Shown here in pieces: positions 1 to 8,193 of a DNA stretch of 64,000 nucleotides. The stretch's first letter is position 1. Each line of letters begins with the position of its first letter. The stretch lies in contig NZ_CP019791.1 of NCBI RefSeq assembly GCF_002007645.1, positions 992,001-1,056,000 on the forward strand, given 5' to 3'. Both the position numbers and the translations under genes were made by a program. The notes under the pieces are model-generated. The model worked only from the letters and a program-made list of their open reading frames with translations. It was not told the DNA's origin and ran no database searches. Source of the DNA: Anaerohalosphaera lusitana. Lineage in GTDB: Bacteria > Planctomycetota > Phycisphaerae > Sedimentisphaerales > Anaerohalosphaeraceae.

Positions 1-69
1 ATCAAATCAGCGCTTTATTGCTATATGCATCGCAAACAGGTATAATAAATTTCGTTTGTACCGGTTGTT

Positions 70-636
70 TTGAGAAATATCTCAGGCGTGGTCCAAAGAT
101 TTTGGATTTCTATTGACCATCCTGCAGTACATGATTCACGGGCGGAGCGTTTTTTGTCTAAGTCGCTTTCCAAAAAGCAGTTAAAGGTCCTCAGCGTGAT
201 ACAGAAGGGCATGCCCCTCTCGGCAGCTCCGTATGCTGACATGGCGGAGTCTATCGGCATGGCGACCGAAGAATTTCTGGATGTTTTGCGGCAGTGGAAG
301 GATGATGGGACGATCCGCCGGGCCGGTGCGGTGGTAAACCACCTTCGAATGGGTGTTGCAGGCGGGATTATGGTGGCCTGGGATGTGCCCGATGATTCGG
401 TTGAAAGTGTCGGACACCTTTTCGCTGCCTTTAAGCAGGTTTCACATGCGTACGAGCGCCCGCGTGTGCCGGGATGGAAATATAACGTGTTTACTATGGT
501 GCACGGCGACACGCCGAAGGCGGTAGAAACGACCATCGACCGGATGAGCGAAAAAAGCGGCATTACAGATTTTCGCAAGCTCCGAACCGTGCGTGAGCTG
601 AAGAAGACCCCGCCTGTTTATGTCAAGGAAGAGTAA
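70..636 (+). CDS. ahbB: Siroheme decarboxylase, AhbB-type subunit
   Basis: AhbA and AhbB together remove the acetate carboxyls at C12 and C18 of siroheme to give 12,18-didecarboxysiroheme, the first committed step of siroheme-dependent heme synthesis. The protein has the Lrp/AsnC-like helix-turn-helix start (SKKQLKVLSVIQ) and the ligand-binding half with HAYERPRVPGW and WKYNVFTMVHG, the latter typical of AhbB rather than AhbA. The start is uncertain: the longest frame opens at TTG 70, but TTG 154 has GGAG 7 bases upstream and gives 160 residues, nearer the family length. The first 28 residues of the long form do not resemble the family. It stands 9 bases before a CcsA-like gene and leads a heme operon. 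Bases 1-69 hold no recognisable gene; two in-frame stops lie at 43-48. The family call is firm; the start is not. Confidence 0.88.
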   Translation: MRNISGVVQRFWISIDHPAVHDSRAERFLSKSLSKKQLKVLSVIQKGMPLSAAPYADMAESIGMATEEFLDVLRQWKDDGTIRRAGAVVNHLRMGVAGGIMVAWDVPDDSVESVGHLFAAFKQVSHAYERPRVPGWKYNVFTMVHGDTPKAVETTIDRMSEKSGITDFRKLRTVRELKKTPPVYVKEE

Positions 637-645
637 AAGACCGCT

Positions 646-1542
646 ATGCAGAATATTTCCCTTATTGAAAATGCTTTTTTGTTTGCCGGTGCAGCCTTTT
701 ATCTGGCTGCGGCGGTTCTGGGGATGGTGCGCCTTTATAAAGAAGTGAACATGCCCGCCGGCCTGCTTGCAGTTCTGATAGCCTTTGGCAGCGTTATGCT
801 TGCGGGCGTATTATTTGCAAGAGGATTCGAAAAAGGCCAGGTCCCGCTGGTCGATACGTTTGAATTTGTGCTTGCCCTGACCGTTGTATTCAGCCTGGCC
901 GAGTTTTTTACACCCCACAACTTGCGAAAGGGCTGGTTCGAGGCGGTCCTGTCTTTGCTGCTGTTCGCCCTCACCGTTACTGGATTCTCACTGGCCGGAC
1001 CGGTCGGTACGCTTGACCCTGCAGTAAAAACACCGTGGGTTCTGGTGCACGGAATTTCGATGCTTGTTGCGGCGGCGGCGATTTTCTTTTCAGCAGCAAT
1101 GGCATACCTGCTGCTTGTGGGCAGAAGCAAATTGAAAAGCAAGAACCCCCTGCATGTGATCGGTAAGATGCCCAGCATCGAAAAACTCGCAAAGCTCAAC
1201 ATGCTGGGCCTGCGACTCTGCACTGCAGCGATGACCTTCGGTATCGTCAGCGGTATCGGCATGGCGTTAAGTCAGGCCGAGGCAATCGATATGACCGCCG
1301 GCGACTGGCTGGTGGACGGCAAGATAATTCTCATCATGCTGGTGTGGGTGCTTCTTATAATTATATTGCTGATGAATGTATTTGCGGGTATCAGTTCGCG
1401 TGCAATTGCATATGTAACCATTGGTGCATTTCTCCTGGCTTTGCTTGCGATCGTGGGCGTGGCCGTGCTGGGCGGGGGGGCTCACGATTTTCTAGCATAT
1501 GCAGGATCGTTTCGTACGGAAGGGGGTGTTCTGTGCGGATAA
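646..1542 (+). CDS. CcsA/HemX-like integral membrane protein
   Basis: A 298-residue polytopic protein with about eight hydrophobic helices. It belongs to the cytochrome c assembly (CcsA/ResC/HemX) superfamily: WVLVHG at about residue 130 and AHDF near the C-terminus are the places where this family carries its conserved histidines, and FEFVLAL lies in the expected early helix. Family members bind or export heme in cytochrome c maturation, or, as HemX beside hemA, affect glutamyl-tRNA reductase levels. The stop overlaps the hemA start by 10 bases, the usual hemX-hemA arrangement, so a HemX-like role is the better guess. No ccsB/resB partner is in the window, which weakens a full cytochrome c maturation role. 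The exact function is inferred. Confidence 0.8.
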   Translation: MQNISLIENAFLFAGAAFYLAAAVLGMVRLYKEVNMPAGLLAVLIAFGSVMLAGVLFARGFEKGQVPLVDTFEFVLALTVVFSLAEFFTPHNLRKGWFEAVLSLLLFALTVTGFSLAGPVGTLDPAVKTPWVLVHGISMLVAAAAIFFSAAMAYLLLVGRSKLKSKNPLHVIGKMPSIEKLAKLNMLGLRLCTAAMTFGIVSGIGMALSQAEAIDMTAGDWLVDGKIILIMLVWVLLIIILLMNVFAGISSRAIAYVTIGAFLLALLAIVGVAVLGGGAHDFLAYAGSFRTEGGVLCG

Positions 1543-2840
1543 TTGCGTTGGGAATAAATCATAAGACCGCGCCCGTGGAACTCCGGGAACGGCTGGCGTT
1601 CGATGAAGTTGCTGCATTGTCAGCTCTCGGAGCACTCAAACAGCAGAACCCGTCCGGCGAATTTGCACTGCTTTGCACCTGCAACCGTGTCGAACTTTAT
1701 GCAGCGATAAAAAAAGATTGCGATCTGGCCGCTGACGACCTTCTGTCAACGCTGGCTGAATGCAAGGGCATTGATGCTTCTGCGATTCAACCCGCCGTAT
1801 ATGTTTTGGAAGGTGTCAAGACTGTCCGGCATCTGCTGACGGTCGCGTCCAGCCTGGACAGCATGGTGATCGGCGAACCGCAGATCATTTCACAGGTCAA
1901 GGACAGCTACCGTCTGGCGTGCAGGAACGGCTTCACCGGCAAAGTGCTGAACCACCTTTTCCACACCGCCTTCAGCACCGCCAAAAAGGTCTACTCCGAC
2001 ACCTCCATAACAAGCAGACGCGTTAGCGTCGCCGGCGTCGCGGTCGAGCTTGCGGGCCAGCTTTTCGACAAGGTCGCATCAAACAAGGTCACGGTGATCG
2101 GTGCGGGCGAGATGAGCGAACTGCTCGTTGAGCATTTCAAGCAGGCAGGCTGCAAGGATATCTCCGTCGTTAATCGCTCACCCAAACGCGGACGCAAGCT
2201 GGCGCGAAAATACAGCATAGAACACCACGGCTGGGATCAGCTTGGCGAGCAGATACGAAACGCCAGTATACTGGTCGGTGCGGCCGGCAGCGATGAGGGG
2301 TTTCTTTTTGACAGGGACAGCTTTGCCGATCTGCTTTCAAAACGGCGAAAAGGTTCGCTGCTGCTTATCGACATTGCAGTGCCGCGTTGTTTCGACCCCG
2401 CCATCAATGACCTTGAAAATGCGTACCTTTACAGCATCGACGACCTTGCAGGCGTTGCCCAGAAGAACGTCAAGTTCCGCGAGGAGGAAGTCGAGAAAGC
2501 GGTAGAGATGATCTGCGAGCAGGCTGACGATTTTATGGAATGGTTCGACATTCGAGACGTTGGCCCCGTCATCGGCAAGCTCAAACACCGCTTCGAACAG
2601 ATACAGCGAGCCGAGATGGAAAAGTTCTTCACCAACTGCAGCCAGGAACACGTGTGCAGGCAGTCGATGGAAACGACCGTCAGCAGGGTGGTGAACAAAC
2701 TGACGCACTGTGTTATAAAGAACATTGATCAGGTCGCTCGCGAGCAGGGGGCCGCCGACGCTGCAAGGCTGGCACACAGGATGCTTGCTGAAGCCGAAGA
2801 GATCGCTGCCAAAGCCGGCGATAAGGAGGATGCCACATGA
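1533..2840 (+). CDS. hemA: Glutamyl-tRNA reductase
   Basis: Reduces glutamyl-tRNA(Glu) to glutamate-1-semialdehyde with NADPH, the first step of C5 tetrapyrrole synthesis. The 435-residue protein starts VRIIALGINHKTAPVELRER, has the catalytic Cys50 in CTCNRVELY, the signature SSLDSMVIGEPQI, an NADPH-binding GAGEMSELL near residue 190 and the C-terminal dimerisation helix with EQAD and a KLTH segment. GTG 1533 is chosen because AGGGGG stands 6 bases before it and the family N-terminus begins there; a longer open frame upstream from 1344 runs through the CcsA-like gene and is not used. It overlaps the next gene by ATGA, so translation is probably coupled. Heme often controls this enzyme post-translationally; nothing visible here settles that. 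Confidence 0.97.
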   Translation: MRIIALGINHKTAPVELRERLAFDEVAALSALGALKQQNPSGEFALLCTCNRVELYAAIKKDCDLAADDLLSTLAECKGIDASAIQPAVYVLEGVKTVRHLLTVASSLDSMVIGEPQIISQVKDSYRLACRNGFTGKVLNHLFHTAFSTAKKVYSDTSITSRRVSVAGVAVELAGQLFDKVASNKVTVIGAGEMSELLVEHFKQAGCKDISVVNRSPKRGRKLARKYSIEHHGWDQLGEQIRNASILVGAAGSDEGFLFDRDSFADLLSKRRKGSLLLIDIAVPRCFDPAINDLENAYLYSIDDLAGVAQKNVKFREEEVEKAVEMICEQADDFMEWFDIRDVGPVIGKLKHRFEQIQRAEMEKFFTNCSQEHVCRQSMETTVSRVVNKLTHCVIKNIDQVAREQGAADAARLAHRMLAEAEEIAAKAGDKEDAT

Positions 2841-3901
2841 TGCCCAGCAACGGTAAGAACAAACGTACACTGCGACTGCTCTTCTGGGAAAGCACGATCA
2901 AATGTAATCTGACGTGTTCACATTGCCGCAGGGTCGAGGGTGACGAGCAGGTCGGTACAGATATGACCACCGGCCAGGCGAAATCACTTATCGACCAGCT
3001 TGCTGAGCTGGGCAAATCACAGGACTTTATGCCCATACTGGTGTTCAGCGGCGGCGAACCGCTTTGCCGGGACGATGTTTTCGAGCTTGCCGGATACGCG
3101 GGCGATCAGGGCCTTCGAACCGCACTTGCGACCAACGGCACAATGATCGACGCCGAAACCGCGGCCCGGATCGAGGATGCGGGCTTTGCACGGGTTTCGA
3201 TAAGTCTGGACGGCGCGACCGAACAAGTACACAATAAGCTCCGGCAGGAGCCCGGCTGTTTCGATGCTGCCCTGAACGGCATGGCGGAACTGCAGAAGGC
3301 GAATGTGCCGTTTCAGGTTAATATGACCATGACCAGGCACAACGCTCATCAGCTCGATGATATTTTCAATCTTGCCAAAAATATGCGGGCCCAGGCGGTG
3401 CATCTTTTCATGATGGTGCCGGTCGGCTGCGGTGAGCAGTTCAACCAGGCCGACATGCTCGACGCCGACGAATACGAACAGATGATGAAGCGTATCGCGG
3501 CGACCGAACGAAGCGGAAATATCGAGGTCAAGGTGACCTGCGGACCGCATTACGAGAGAGTCAAACGACAGACACAGCATCAGTCCGCAAGAAGCCGCCA
3601 TCCGTCAAAAGGCTGTCTGGCCGGCTCAGGCGTGATCTTCATAGGCCACCAGGGAGATGTCTTCCCGTGCGGCTATCTGCCTGTCAATTGCGGCAGCGTT
3701 CTGCGGCAGCCGTTGGCGGACATCTGGCACGGCAGCGAGGATCTTGCAAGAATGCGCGACGCGAACCGGCTTACCGGCAAGTGCGGCATATGTGAATTCA
3801 AACGTCTTTGCGGCGGATGCCGCGCCCGAGCCTACGCTGCCACCGGCGACTACATGTCCGAGGAACCGTTCTGTGCATATGTCCCGAAAAACCTGAAATA
3901 G
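2837..3901 (+). CDS. ahbD: Heme b synthase AhbD (radical SAM)
   Basis: AhbD oxidatively decarboxylates the two propionates of Fe-coproporphyrin III to vinyl groups, giving heme b. The 354-residue protein has the radical SAM triad Cys23, Cys27 and Cys30 (CNLTCSHC), FSGGEPL, and a C-terminal auxiliary-cluster region with CGICEFKRLCGGCRARAY followed by EEPFC, a pattern typical of AhbD. It starts at ATG 2837 inside the hemA stop; a second ATG lies at 2840. AAGGAGGA at 2822-2829 is a strong ribosome site. It is followed after 18 bases by the paralogous ahbC. AhbD is told from AhbC by the CGGCRARAY tail and by the short N-terminus before the first cysteine motif. Confidence is high for the pathway and good for the exact step. 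Confidence 0.92.
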   Translation: MMPSNGKNKRTLRLLFWESTIKCNLTCSHCRRVEGDEQVGTDMTTGQAKSLIDQLAELGKSQDFMPILVFSGGEPLCRDDVFELAGYAGDQGLRTALATNGTMIDAETAARIEDAGFARVSISLDGATEQVHNKLRQEPGCFDAALNGMAELQKANVPFQVNMTMTRHNAHQLDDIFNLAKNMRAQAVHLFMMVPVGCGEQFNQADMLDADEYEQMMKRIAATERSGNIEVKVTCGPHYERVKRQTQHQSARSRHPSKGCLAGSGVIFIGHQGDVFPCGYLPVNCGSVLRQPLADIWHGSEDLARMRDANRLTGKCGICEFKRLCGGCRARAYAATGDYMSEEPFCAYVPKNLK

Positions 3902-3919
3902 TAATAGGAAAGTGAATCG

Positions 3920-5173
3920 ATGATAAACATTACCAGGCTCTACTGCGATGAGATGACACCCGGCGACTGGATACGTTACGGACGCAACGGCCACGGCACA
4001 ACAGGCAAAACGGATAAACTGCCGACTTCCGCCCGCCGGCGAAAGCCTATCGTGGTCTGGAACATCACCAGCAAATGCAACCTGCGCTGCGTCCACTGTT
4101 ACAACGACAGCGGCTGCGATATAAAGTCTAACGAGGCGACCACGTCCGAAGCGAAGGCGGTACTGGACGATCTTGCCGACTTCGGCGTGCCCTCGGTGCT
4201 GTTCAGCGGCGGCGAACCGCTGATGCGCGACGACCTGTTCGAGCTGATCGACCACGCCCGGGACAAGGGGCTGCGAACGGTCATTTCGACTAACGGCACG
4301 TTAATAACACCCGAACGAGCCGCCAAGATAAATGAGCTCGGCGTTTCATACGTCGGCATAAGTCTGGACGGTATCGGCGAGGTGAACGATCAGTTCCGTC
4401 AGGTCGACGGCGCGTTCGACCGCGCAGTTGCGGGCATTCGCAATTGCCAAAATGCGGGCGTCCGCGTGGGTCTGCGGCTGACACTCACCAAACGCAACGT
4501 ACAGGACCTCGACGCATTGTTCGACTTCTTCGAGCAGGAAAACATCGAGCGTGCATGCTTCTATCATCTCGTGCCCAGCGGACGCGGCAAGGACATTTCA
4601 GACGCACGACTGACACACGAACAGTCCCGCCATGCGGTCAACACCATCATCGAACGAACAGCCGCTCTTTCAAAGCAAGGCAGACGCACCGACATACTCA
4701 CCGTGGACAATCACGTCGACGGCGTATATCTTTACCGCAAGCTCAATGCCTATGACTGCGAACGGGCCGAGAAGGTCTGGCAGCTTCTGACCTGGAACGG
4801 CGGCGGTATGAACAGTAGCGGTATCGGCATCGGCTGTATCGACTTCAACGGCAAAGTGCATGCCAATCAATTCTGGGGACATTACGACATCGGCGACATC
4901 CACGAGCGAAAGTTCAGCGACATCTGGACCGACGAATCAGACCCGCTGCTGAAAGGACTCCGCGACCGCCGCAGCAATATTAAGGGGAGATGCAGACTTT
5001 GCAAGTACTTCGACGCGTGCGGGGGCAGCCTCCGCGTCCGCGCCGACCTGTACTTCGGCGACACATGGGCCCCCGACCCTGCCTGCTATTTGACCGACAA
5101 AGAGATCGGTCTGGACGATGCCGCGATCCAAGAACTCAAACGCTCCGGCGAACTTTACGACATGCCCGAATGA
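3920..5173 (+). CDS. ahbC: 12,18-didecarboxysiroheme deacetylase AhbC (radical SAM)
   Basis: AhbC converts 12,18-didecarboxysiroheme to Fe-coproporphyrin III by removing the C2 and C7 acetate side chains. The 417-residue protein begins MINITRLYCDEMTPGDWIRYG, a family-specific N-terminus, followed by the radical SAM cysteines Cys53, Cys57 and Cys60 (CNLRCVHC), FSGGEPLMRDDL, and a C-terminal cluster region with CRLCKYFDACGGSLRVRA and DPACYL. The AhbC tail CGGSLRVRA differs from the AhbD CGGCRARA. AGGAAAGTG before ATG 3920 is a ribosome site. This is the last gene of the plus-strand run ahbB-ccsA-hemA-ahbD-ahbC, which converges on hemL. Confidence 0.92.
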   Translation: MINITRLYCDEMTPGDWIRYGRNGHGTTGKTDKLPTSARRRKPIVVWNITSKCNLRCVHCYNDSGCDIKSNEATTSEAKAVLDDLADFGVPSVLFSGGEPLMRDDLFELIDHARDKGLRTVISTNGTLITPERAAKINELGVSYVGISLDGIGEVNDQFRQVDGAFDRAVAGIRNCQNAGVRVGLRLTLTKRNVQDLDALFDFFEQENIERACFYHLVPSGRGKDISDARLTHEQSRHAVNTIIERTAALSKQGRRTDILTVDNHVDGVYLYRKLNAYDCERAEKVWQLLTWNGGGMNSSGIGIGCIDFNGKVHANQFWGHYDIGDIHERKFSDIWTDESDPLLKGLRDRRSNIKGRCRLCKYFDACGGSLRVRADLYFGDTWAPDPACYLTDKEIGLDDAAIQELKRSGELYDMPE

Positions 5174-5187
5174 CCCGCGCTTGCCCA

Positions 5188-5214
5188 CAAAAAAGGGCGA
5201 CACCCGGCCGCCCT
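5188..5214 (-). terminator. Intrinsic terminator of the cobA-hemD/hemL operon
   Basis: Read on the minus strand, AGGGCG and CGCCCT form a perfect 6-bp stem around a 9-base loop, followed directly by a run of T (A at 5189-5194 on plus). It lies 20 bases past the hemL stop. The hairpin could also slow plus-strand transcription leaving ahbC, but there is no T-run on that side. Confidence 0.75.
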
Positions 5215-5233
5215 GATCTGGCATTATGTTTGC

Positions 5234-6514
5234 CTATTTAGGTTCGAACGATCTCACAGCCTTCAACGTCTGTTCGATGTGTCTGTCCGTGTGCGTGGTC
5301 GACAGGAAATTCGCCTCGAACTGGCTCGGTGGTACGTAAATCCCGTTTGCCGTCATGTGCTGGAAATACTTCGCATACATCTTCGTATCACAAGCCGCCG
5401 CACCGTCGTAGTCGGTTACCGGCTCATCGTTAAAGAACAGTGTGAACATGCCGCCCATGCGATTGATCGTGTGCGGTATGGATTTGGCCGTGAGAATTTC
5501 GTCAATCCCGTCCGCCAGTTTCCTGCCCGAATCGCCCAACTTCTTGTATGGCTTTTCCGCCTTTAGCGCCTGCAGCGTAGCCAGCCCCGCCGACACGCAA
5601 ACCGGATTGCCCGACAGCGTACCCGCCTGGTAGATCGTCCCGTCCGGTGAAAGATTGTCCATCACAGCAGCCGGTCCGCCAACGGCGCCAACCGGGAAAC
5701 CGCCGCCGATGATCTTGCCCATGCACGTCAGGTCAGGCTGGACCTTGAGCATTTTCTGTACGCCGCTGAACGTAAACCTAAAGCCCGTGATGACCTCGTC
5801 GAATATCAGCATCGACTTGTTTTTGCTGCAAAGCGTACGCAGCCCTTCCAGAAAACCCTCCGCTGGCGGTATCGTCCCCATATTCCCAGCGATCGGCTCT
5901 ATGATCACTGCCGCAATATTCTTGCCCTGTTTCTTGAACAGTTCCTTTGCAGCATCCAGATCATTGTATGGCAGCAGCAGAGTGTTCTTCGCAAAGTCGT
6001 CCGGCACGCCCGGGCTCGACGGCGACCCGAATGTTGCAAGCCCCGAACCCGCGCTAACCAGCATATGGTCGACGTGGCCGTGATAGCATCCGATGAACTT
6101 CACGATGATGTCCCTGTCCGTGGTCCCGCGAGCCAGCCGAACCGCTGTCATAACCGCCTCGGTCCCGGAGCTGACCAGCCGCACCTTGTCGATCGACGGC
6201 ACAGCAGTTGCGATCGTCTTTGCAAGCTGCGTCTCTATTTCCGTCGGTATGCCGAAGCTCGTGCCCTTGCCGAGCGTCTTTCGAACAGCATCCAGAACAG
6301 GCTTGTACGCGTGTCCGAGTATCATCGGCCCCCACGACAGACAGTAATCAATAAACCGGTTGCCGTCCGCATCATACAGGTATGGGCCCTTCGCCTTGTC
6401 GATGAATATCGGCTGTCCACCCACAGCGTTCAAAGCCCGCACCGGGCTGTTAACTCCGCCGGGGATGTATTTCTGTGCATTTCGAAAAAGACGTTTGCTC
6501 GTTGTCAGCTTCAT
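5234..6514 (-). CDS. hemL: Glutamate-1-semialdehyde 2,1-aminomutase
   Basis: PLP/PMP enzyme that converts glutamate-1-semialdehyde to 5-aminolevulinate. The 426-residue length is standard. Visible hallmarks are GGVNSPVRA near the N-terminus, YHGHVDH, the PLP phosphate region SSGTEA, FDEVITGFR and the Schiff-base Lys267 in MGKIIGGGFPVGA. AAAGGAG stands 6 bases before the ATG. It lies 15 bases downstream of cobA-hemD on the minus strand and ends at an intrinsic terminator, so the two probably form a transcript. With hemA and hemB in the same window, the C5 route to porphobilinogen is complete. Confidence 0.97.
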   Translation of the reverse strand: MKLTTSKRLFRNAQKYIPGGVNSPVRALNAVGGQPIFIDKAKGPYLYDADGNRFIDYCLSWGPMILGHAYKPVLDAVRKTLGKGTSFGIPTEIETQLAKTIATAVPSIDKVRLVSSGTEAVMTAVRLARGTTDRDIIVKFIGCYHGHVDHMLVSAGSGLATFGSPSSPGVPDDFAKNTLLLPYNDLDAAKELFKKQGKNIAAVIIEPIAGNMGTIPPAEGFLEGLRTLCSKNKSMLIFDEVITGFRFTFSGVQKMLKVQPDLTCMGKIIGGGFPVGAVGGPAAVMDNLSPDGTIYQAGTLSGNPVCVSAGLATLQALKAEKPYKKLGDSGRKLADGIDEILTAKSIPHTINRMGGMFTLFFNDEPVTDYDGAAACDTKMYAKYFQHMTANGIYVPPSQFEANFLSTTHTDRHIEQTLKAVRSFEPK

Positions 6515-6529
6515 ATCGCTCCTTTCAAA

Positions 6530-7930
6530 TTAGCGTCTCTGTCTTTCTGGTATGATCTCGATGTCCATGCCGAATTGTTCCGCCACCTGCTGTGTAGGCC
6601 GGCCAAGACATATGCCCCGCACATTCTCAGGCAGCTCACCGAACTTGTTAACGAACGCTCTCACCGTCGAGCCGCTTGTGAACAGCACCTTATCGATATA
6701 GTCAAAGTCCACCTCACCCGGATCGATCTCCACTGTGCGGTACATCGCGACCTTGTCCACCTTCGCGCCCATCTCCTCCAGCCCATCCGGCAGCTCCGCA
6801 GAAGAGACCTCCGCCTGAGGCAGCAGCACTTTCTTTCCTGCCATATCCAGCTTAGCAAACCCCTCCAGCAGTCCTTGACTTGCTTGCAGATCGGGTACAA
6901 TATCCGCACTGATGCCGAACTCCGCCAGCGTCTCAGCGGTCGTCCTGCCGATCACTGCAAATTTTACATTCGCAAACGAACGTGCATCCAATCCCTTTTC
7001 ATCCGCCAGCTTGAAGAAATGCCGCACGCCGTTGGTGCTCGTGAAAACGATCCATTCATACCGCTCCACACCTTCGATCATTTTCTCAGCACTCGAATAA
7101 TCATCCAATGGCTCGATGTCGATGATCTGTTTGTGAATGATAACACCGAGATGCTGATACTTCTCCGGATGCGTTCCCAGCATCAGGATCTTGGGCTCAC
7201 GCGCGAACCATCCCAGCTTTCCACTGAGCTGTCCGACACCTCCGACAATGAATATCGCCGGCATTCTCAACGGCGTCTTTTCTATGACCTCCGCAAAATC
7301 CGACAGCGTCCCTTTCACGACTCGCTGATCGTAGCATGTACCATGTTCGACCGCCGCGATCGGCGTATTCTCATCATACCCCGCATCGATTATCGACGGT
7401 ATCAGTCCCGCGATGTTTCGCACAGACATCATCAGCACCAGCGTATCCGCCTTCGGTATCTCGATCGGCCGGTCATCCCCTTTCTTGCGATGGCCGGTAA
7501 TGAACGCAACGCTCGACGAAAAATCCCTGTGCGTCAGCGGTATTCCCGCGTAACAGGCCGACCCAAGCGGACTCGTTATGCCCGGCACCACTTCGAAATC
7601 CACTCCGTCGTCTTTGCACTGTGCAGCTTCCTCGCCGCCCCGGCCGAACAGATACGGATCGCCTCCCTTGAGCCGGACCACTGCATACCCCGCATTCGCC
7701 CGCTCCACCATAAGATCGTTGATCTTATCCTGCGGCAGCGTATGCTCACCCGCAAATTTGCCCACGCATATCAGCTCGGCGTCCGCTTTCGCATGATCCA
7801 GCACCTCCAAAGGTATCAGGTGATCGTACAATATCACATCCGCTCGGCCGATCAGCCGTTGCGCCTTGATCGTAAGCAGCTCCGGATCACCCGGCCCGGT
7901 GCCTATCAAATAGACCTTGTTGCGTTTCAT
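6530..7930 (-). CDS. cobA-hemD: Uroporphyrinogen-III C-methyltransferase / uroporphyrinogen-III synthase fusion
   Basis: A two-domain fusion of 466 residues. Residues 1 to about 245 are SUMT (CobA): the SAM-binding start KVYLIGTGPGDPELLT, VRLKGGDPYLFGRGGEE and the VVPGITS region. Residues from about 250 are HemD (uroporphyrinogen III synthase), with FTSTNGVRHFF and the C-terminal LFTSGSTVRAFV. HemD cyclises hydroxymethylbilane to uroporphyrinogen III and CobA methylates it at C2 and C7 to precorrin-2, feeding siroheme to the Ahb enzymes. ATG 7930 (MKRNKVYLIG) is chosen because the SUMT domain begins there, AGGG precedes it and a good promoter lies upstream; an open frame reaching 8116 adds residues of no family resemblance. 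hemC, usually next to this fusion, is absent from the window. Confidence 0.94.
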   Translation of the reverse strand: MKRNKVYLIGTGPGDPELLTIKAQRLIGRADVILYDHLIPLEVLDHAKADAELICVGKFAGEHTLPQDKINDLMVERANAGYAVVRLKGGDPYLFGRGGEEAAQCKDDGVDFEVVPGITSPLGSACYAGIPLTHRDFSSSVAFITGHRKKGDDRPIEIPKADTLVLMMSVRNIAGLIPSIIDAGYDENTPIAAVEHGTCYDQRVVKGTLSDFAEVIEKTPLRMPAIFIVGGVGQLSGKLGWFAREPKILMLGTHPEKYQHLGVIIHKQIIDIEPLDDYSSAEKMIEGVERYEWIVFTSTNGVRHFFKLADEKGLDARSFANVKFAVIGRTTAETLAEFGISADIVPDLQASQGLLEGFAKLDMAGKKVLLPQAEVSSAELPDGLEEMGAKVDKVAMYRTVEIDPGEVDFDYIDKVLFTSGSTVRAFVNKFGELPENVRGICLGRPTQQVAEQFGMDIEIIPERQRR

Positions 7931-7975
7931 TATTACCCTGGAAATAACCTTGAAAGATAGATTCTCAAGTGAACA

Positions 7976-8004
7976 TTTATAAGGCACCCCGCCGGCATGG
8001 TCAA
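7976..8004 (-). promoter_or_regulatory. Sigma70-type promoter for cobA-hemD
   Basis: On the minus strand TTGACC (7999-8004) is separated by exactly 17 bases from TATAAA (7976-7981). It lies 46 bases upstream of the chosen cobA-hemD start and is divergent from the glycosidase promoter, whose -35 box begins 28 bases away. Confidence 0.65.
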
Positions 8005-8031
8005 TAACAAAGCGCTTGTTAAAACCCTGCA

Positions 8032-8060
8032 TTGACACCCGCTGGGCTAACAGGTAAGAT
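8032..8060 (+). promoter_or_regulatory. Sigma70-type promoter for the GH36-like gene
   Basis: TTGACA (8032-8037), a 17-base spacer and TAAGAT (8055-8060): the best -35 box in the window. It gives a leader of about 125 bases before ATG 8194 and could also carry transcription on into ahbA, 21 bases beyond the glycosidase. Confidence 0.65.
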
Positions 8061-8193
8061 GATTTTCTAGAAGCTTTTTCAAATCTGAGTTTTGAAACCG
8101 CTTCTAATAATGGCATGCGGATAAACCAGCATGGTTCCCGCCAAGTTGCCTGCGATAGTGAAAAGAGTGTGAACTAATACCATGGAGAAAGAT

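Noticed and set aside
1344-1532. Upstream extension of hemA inside the CcsA-like gene
   Set aside because: The extension overlaps a real membrane protein in another frame, and GTG 1533 has a good ribosome site and the family N-terminus.
6065-7960. A 631-codon plus-strand open frame across hemL and cobA-hemD
   Set aside because: It is fully antisense to two firmly identified enzymes, is Arg/His-rich, and shows no domain or ribosome site; it is a shadow of GC-rich coding DNA.
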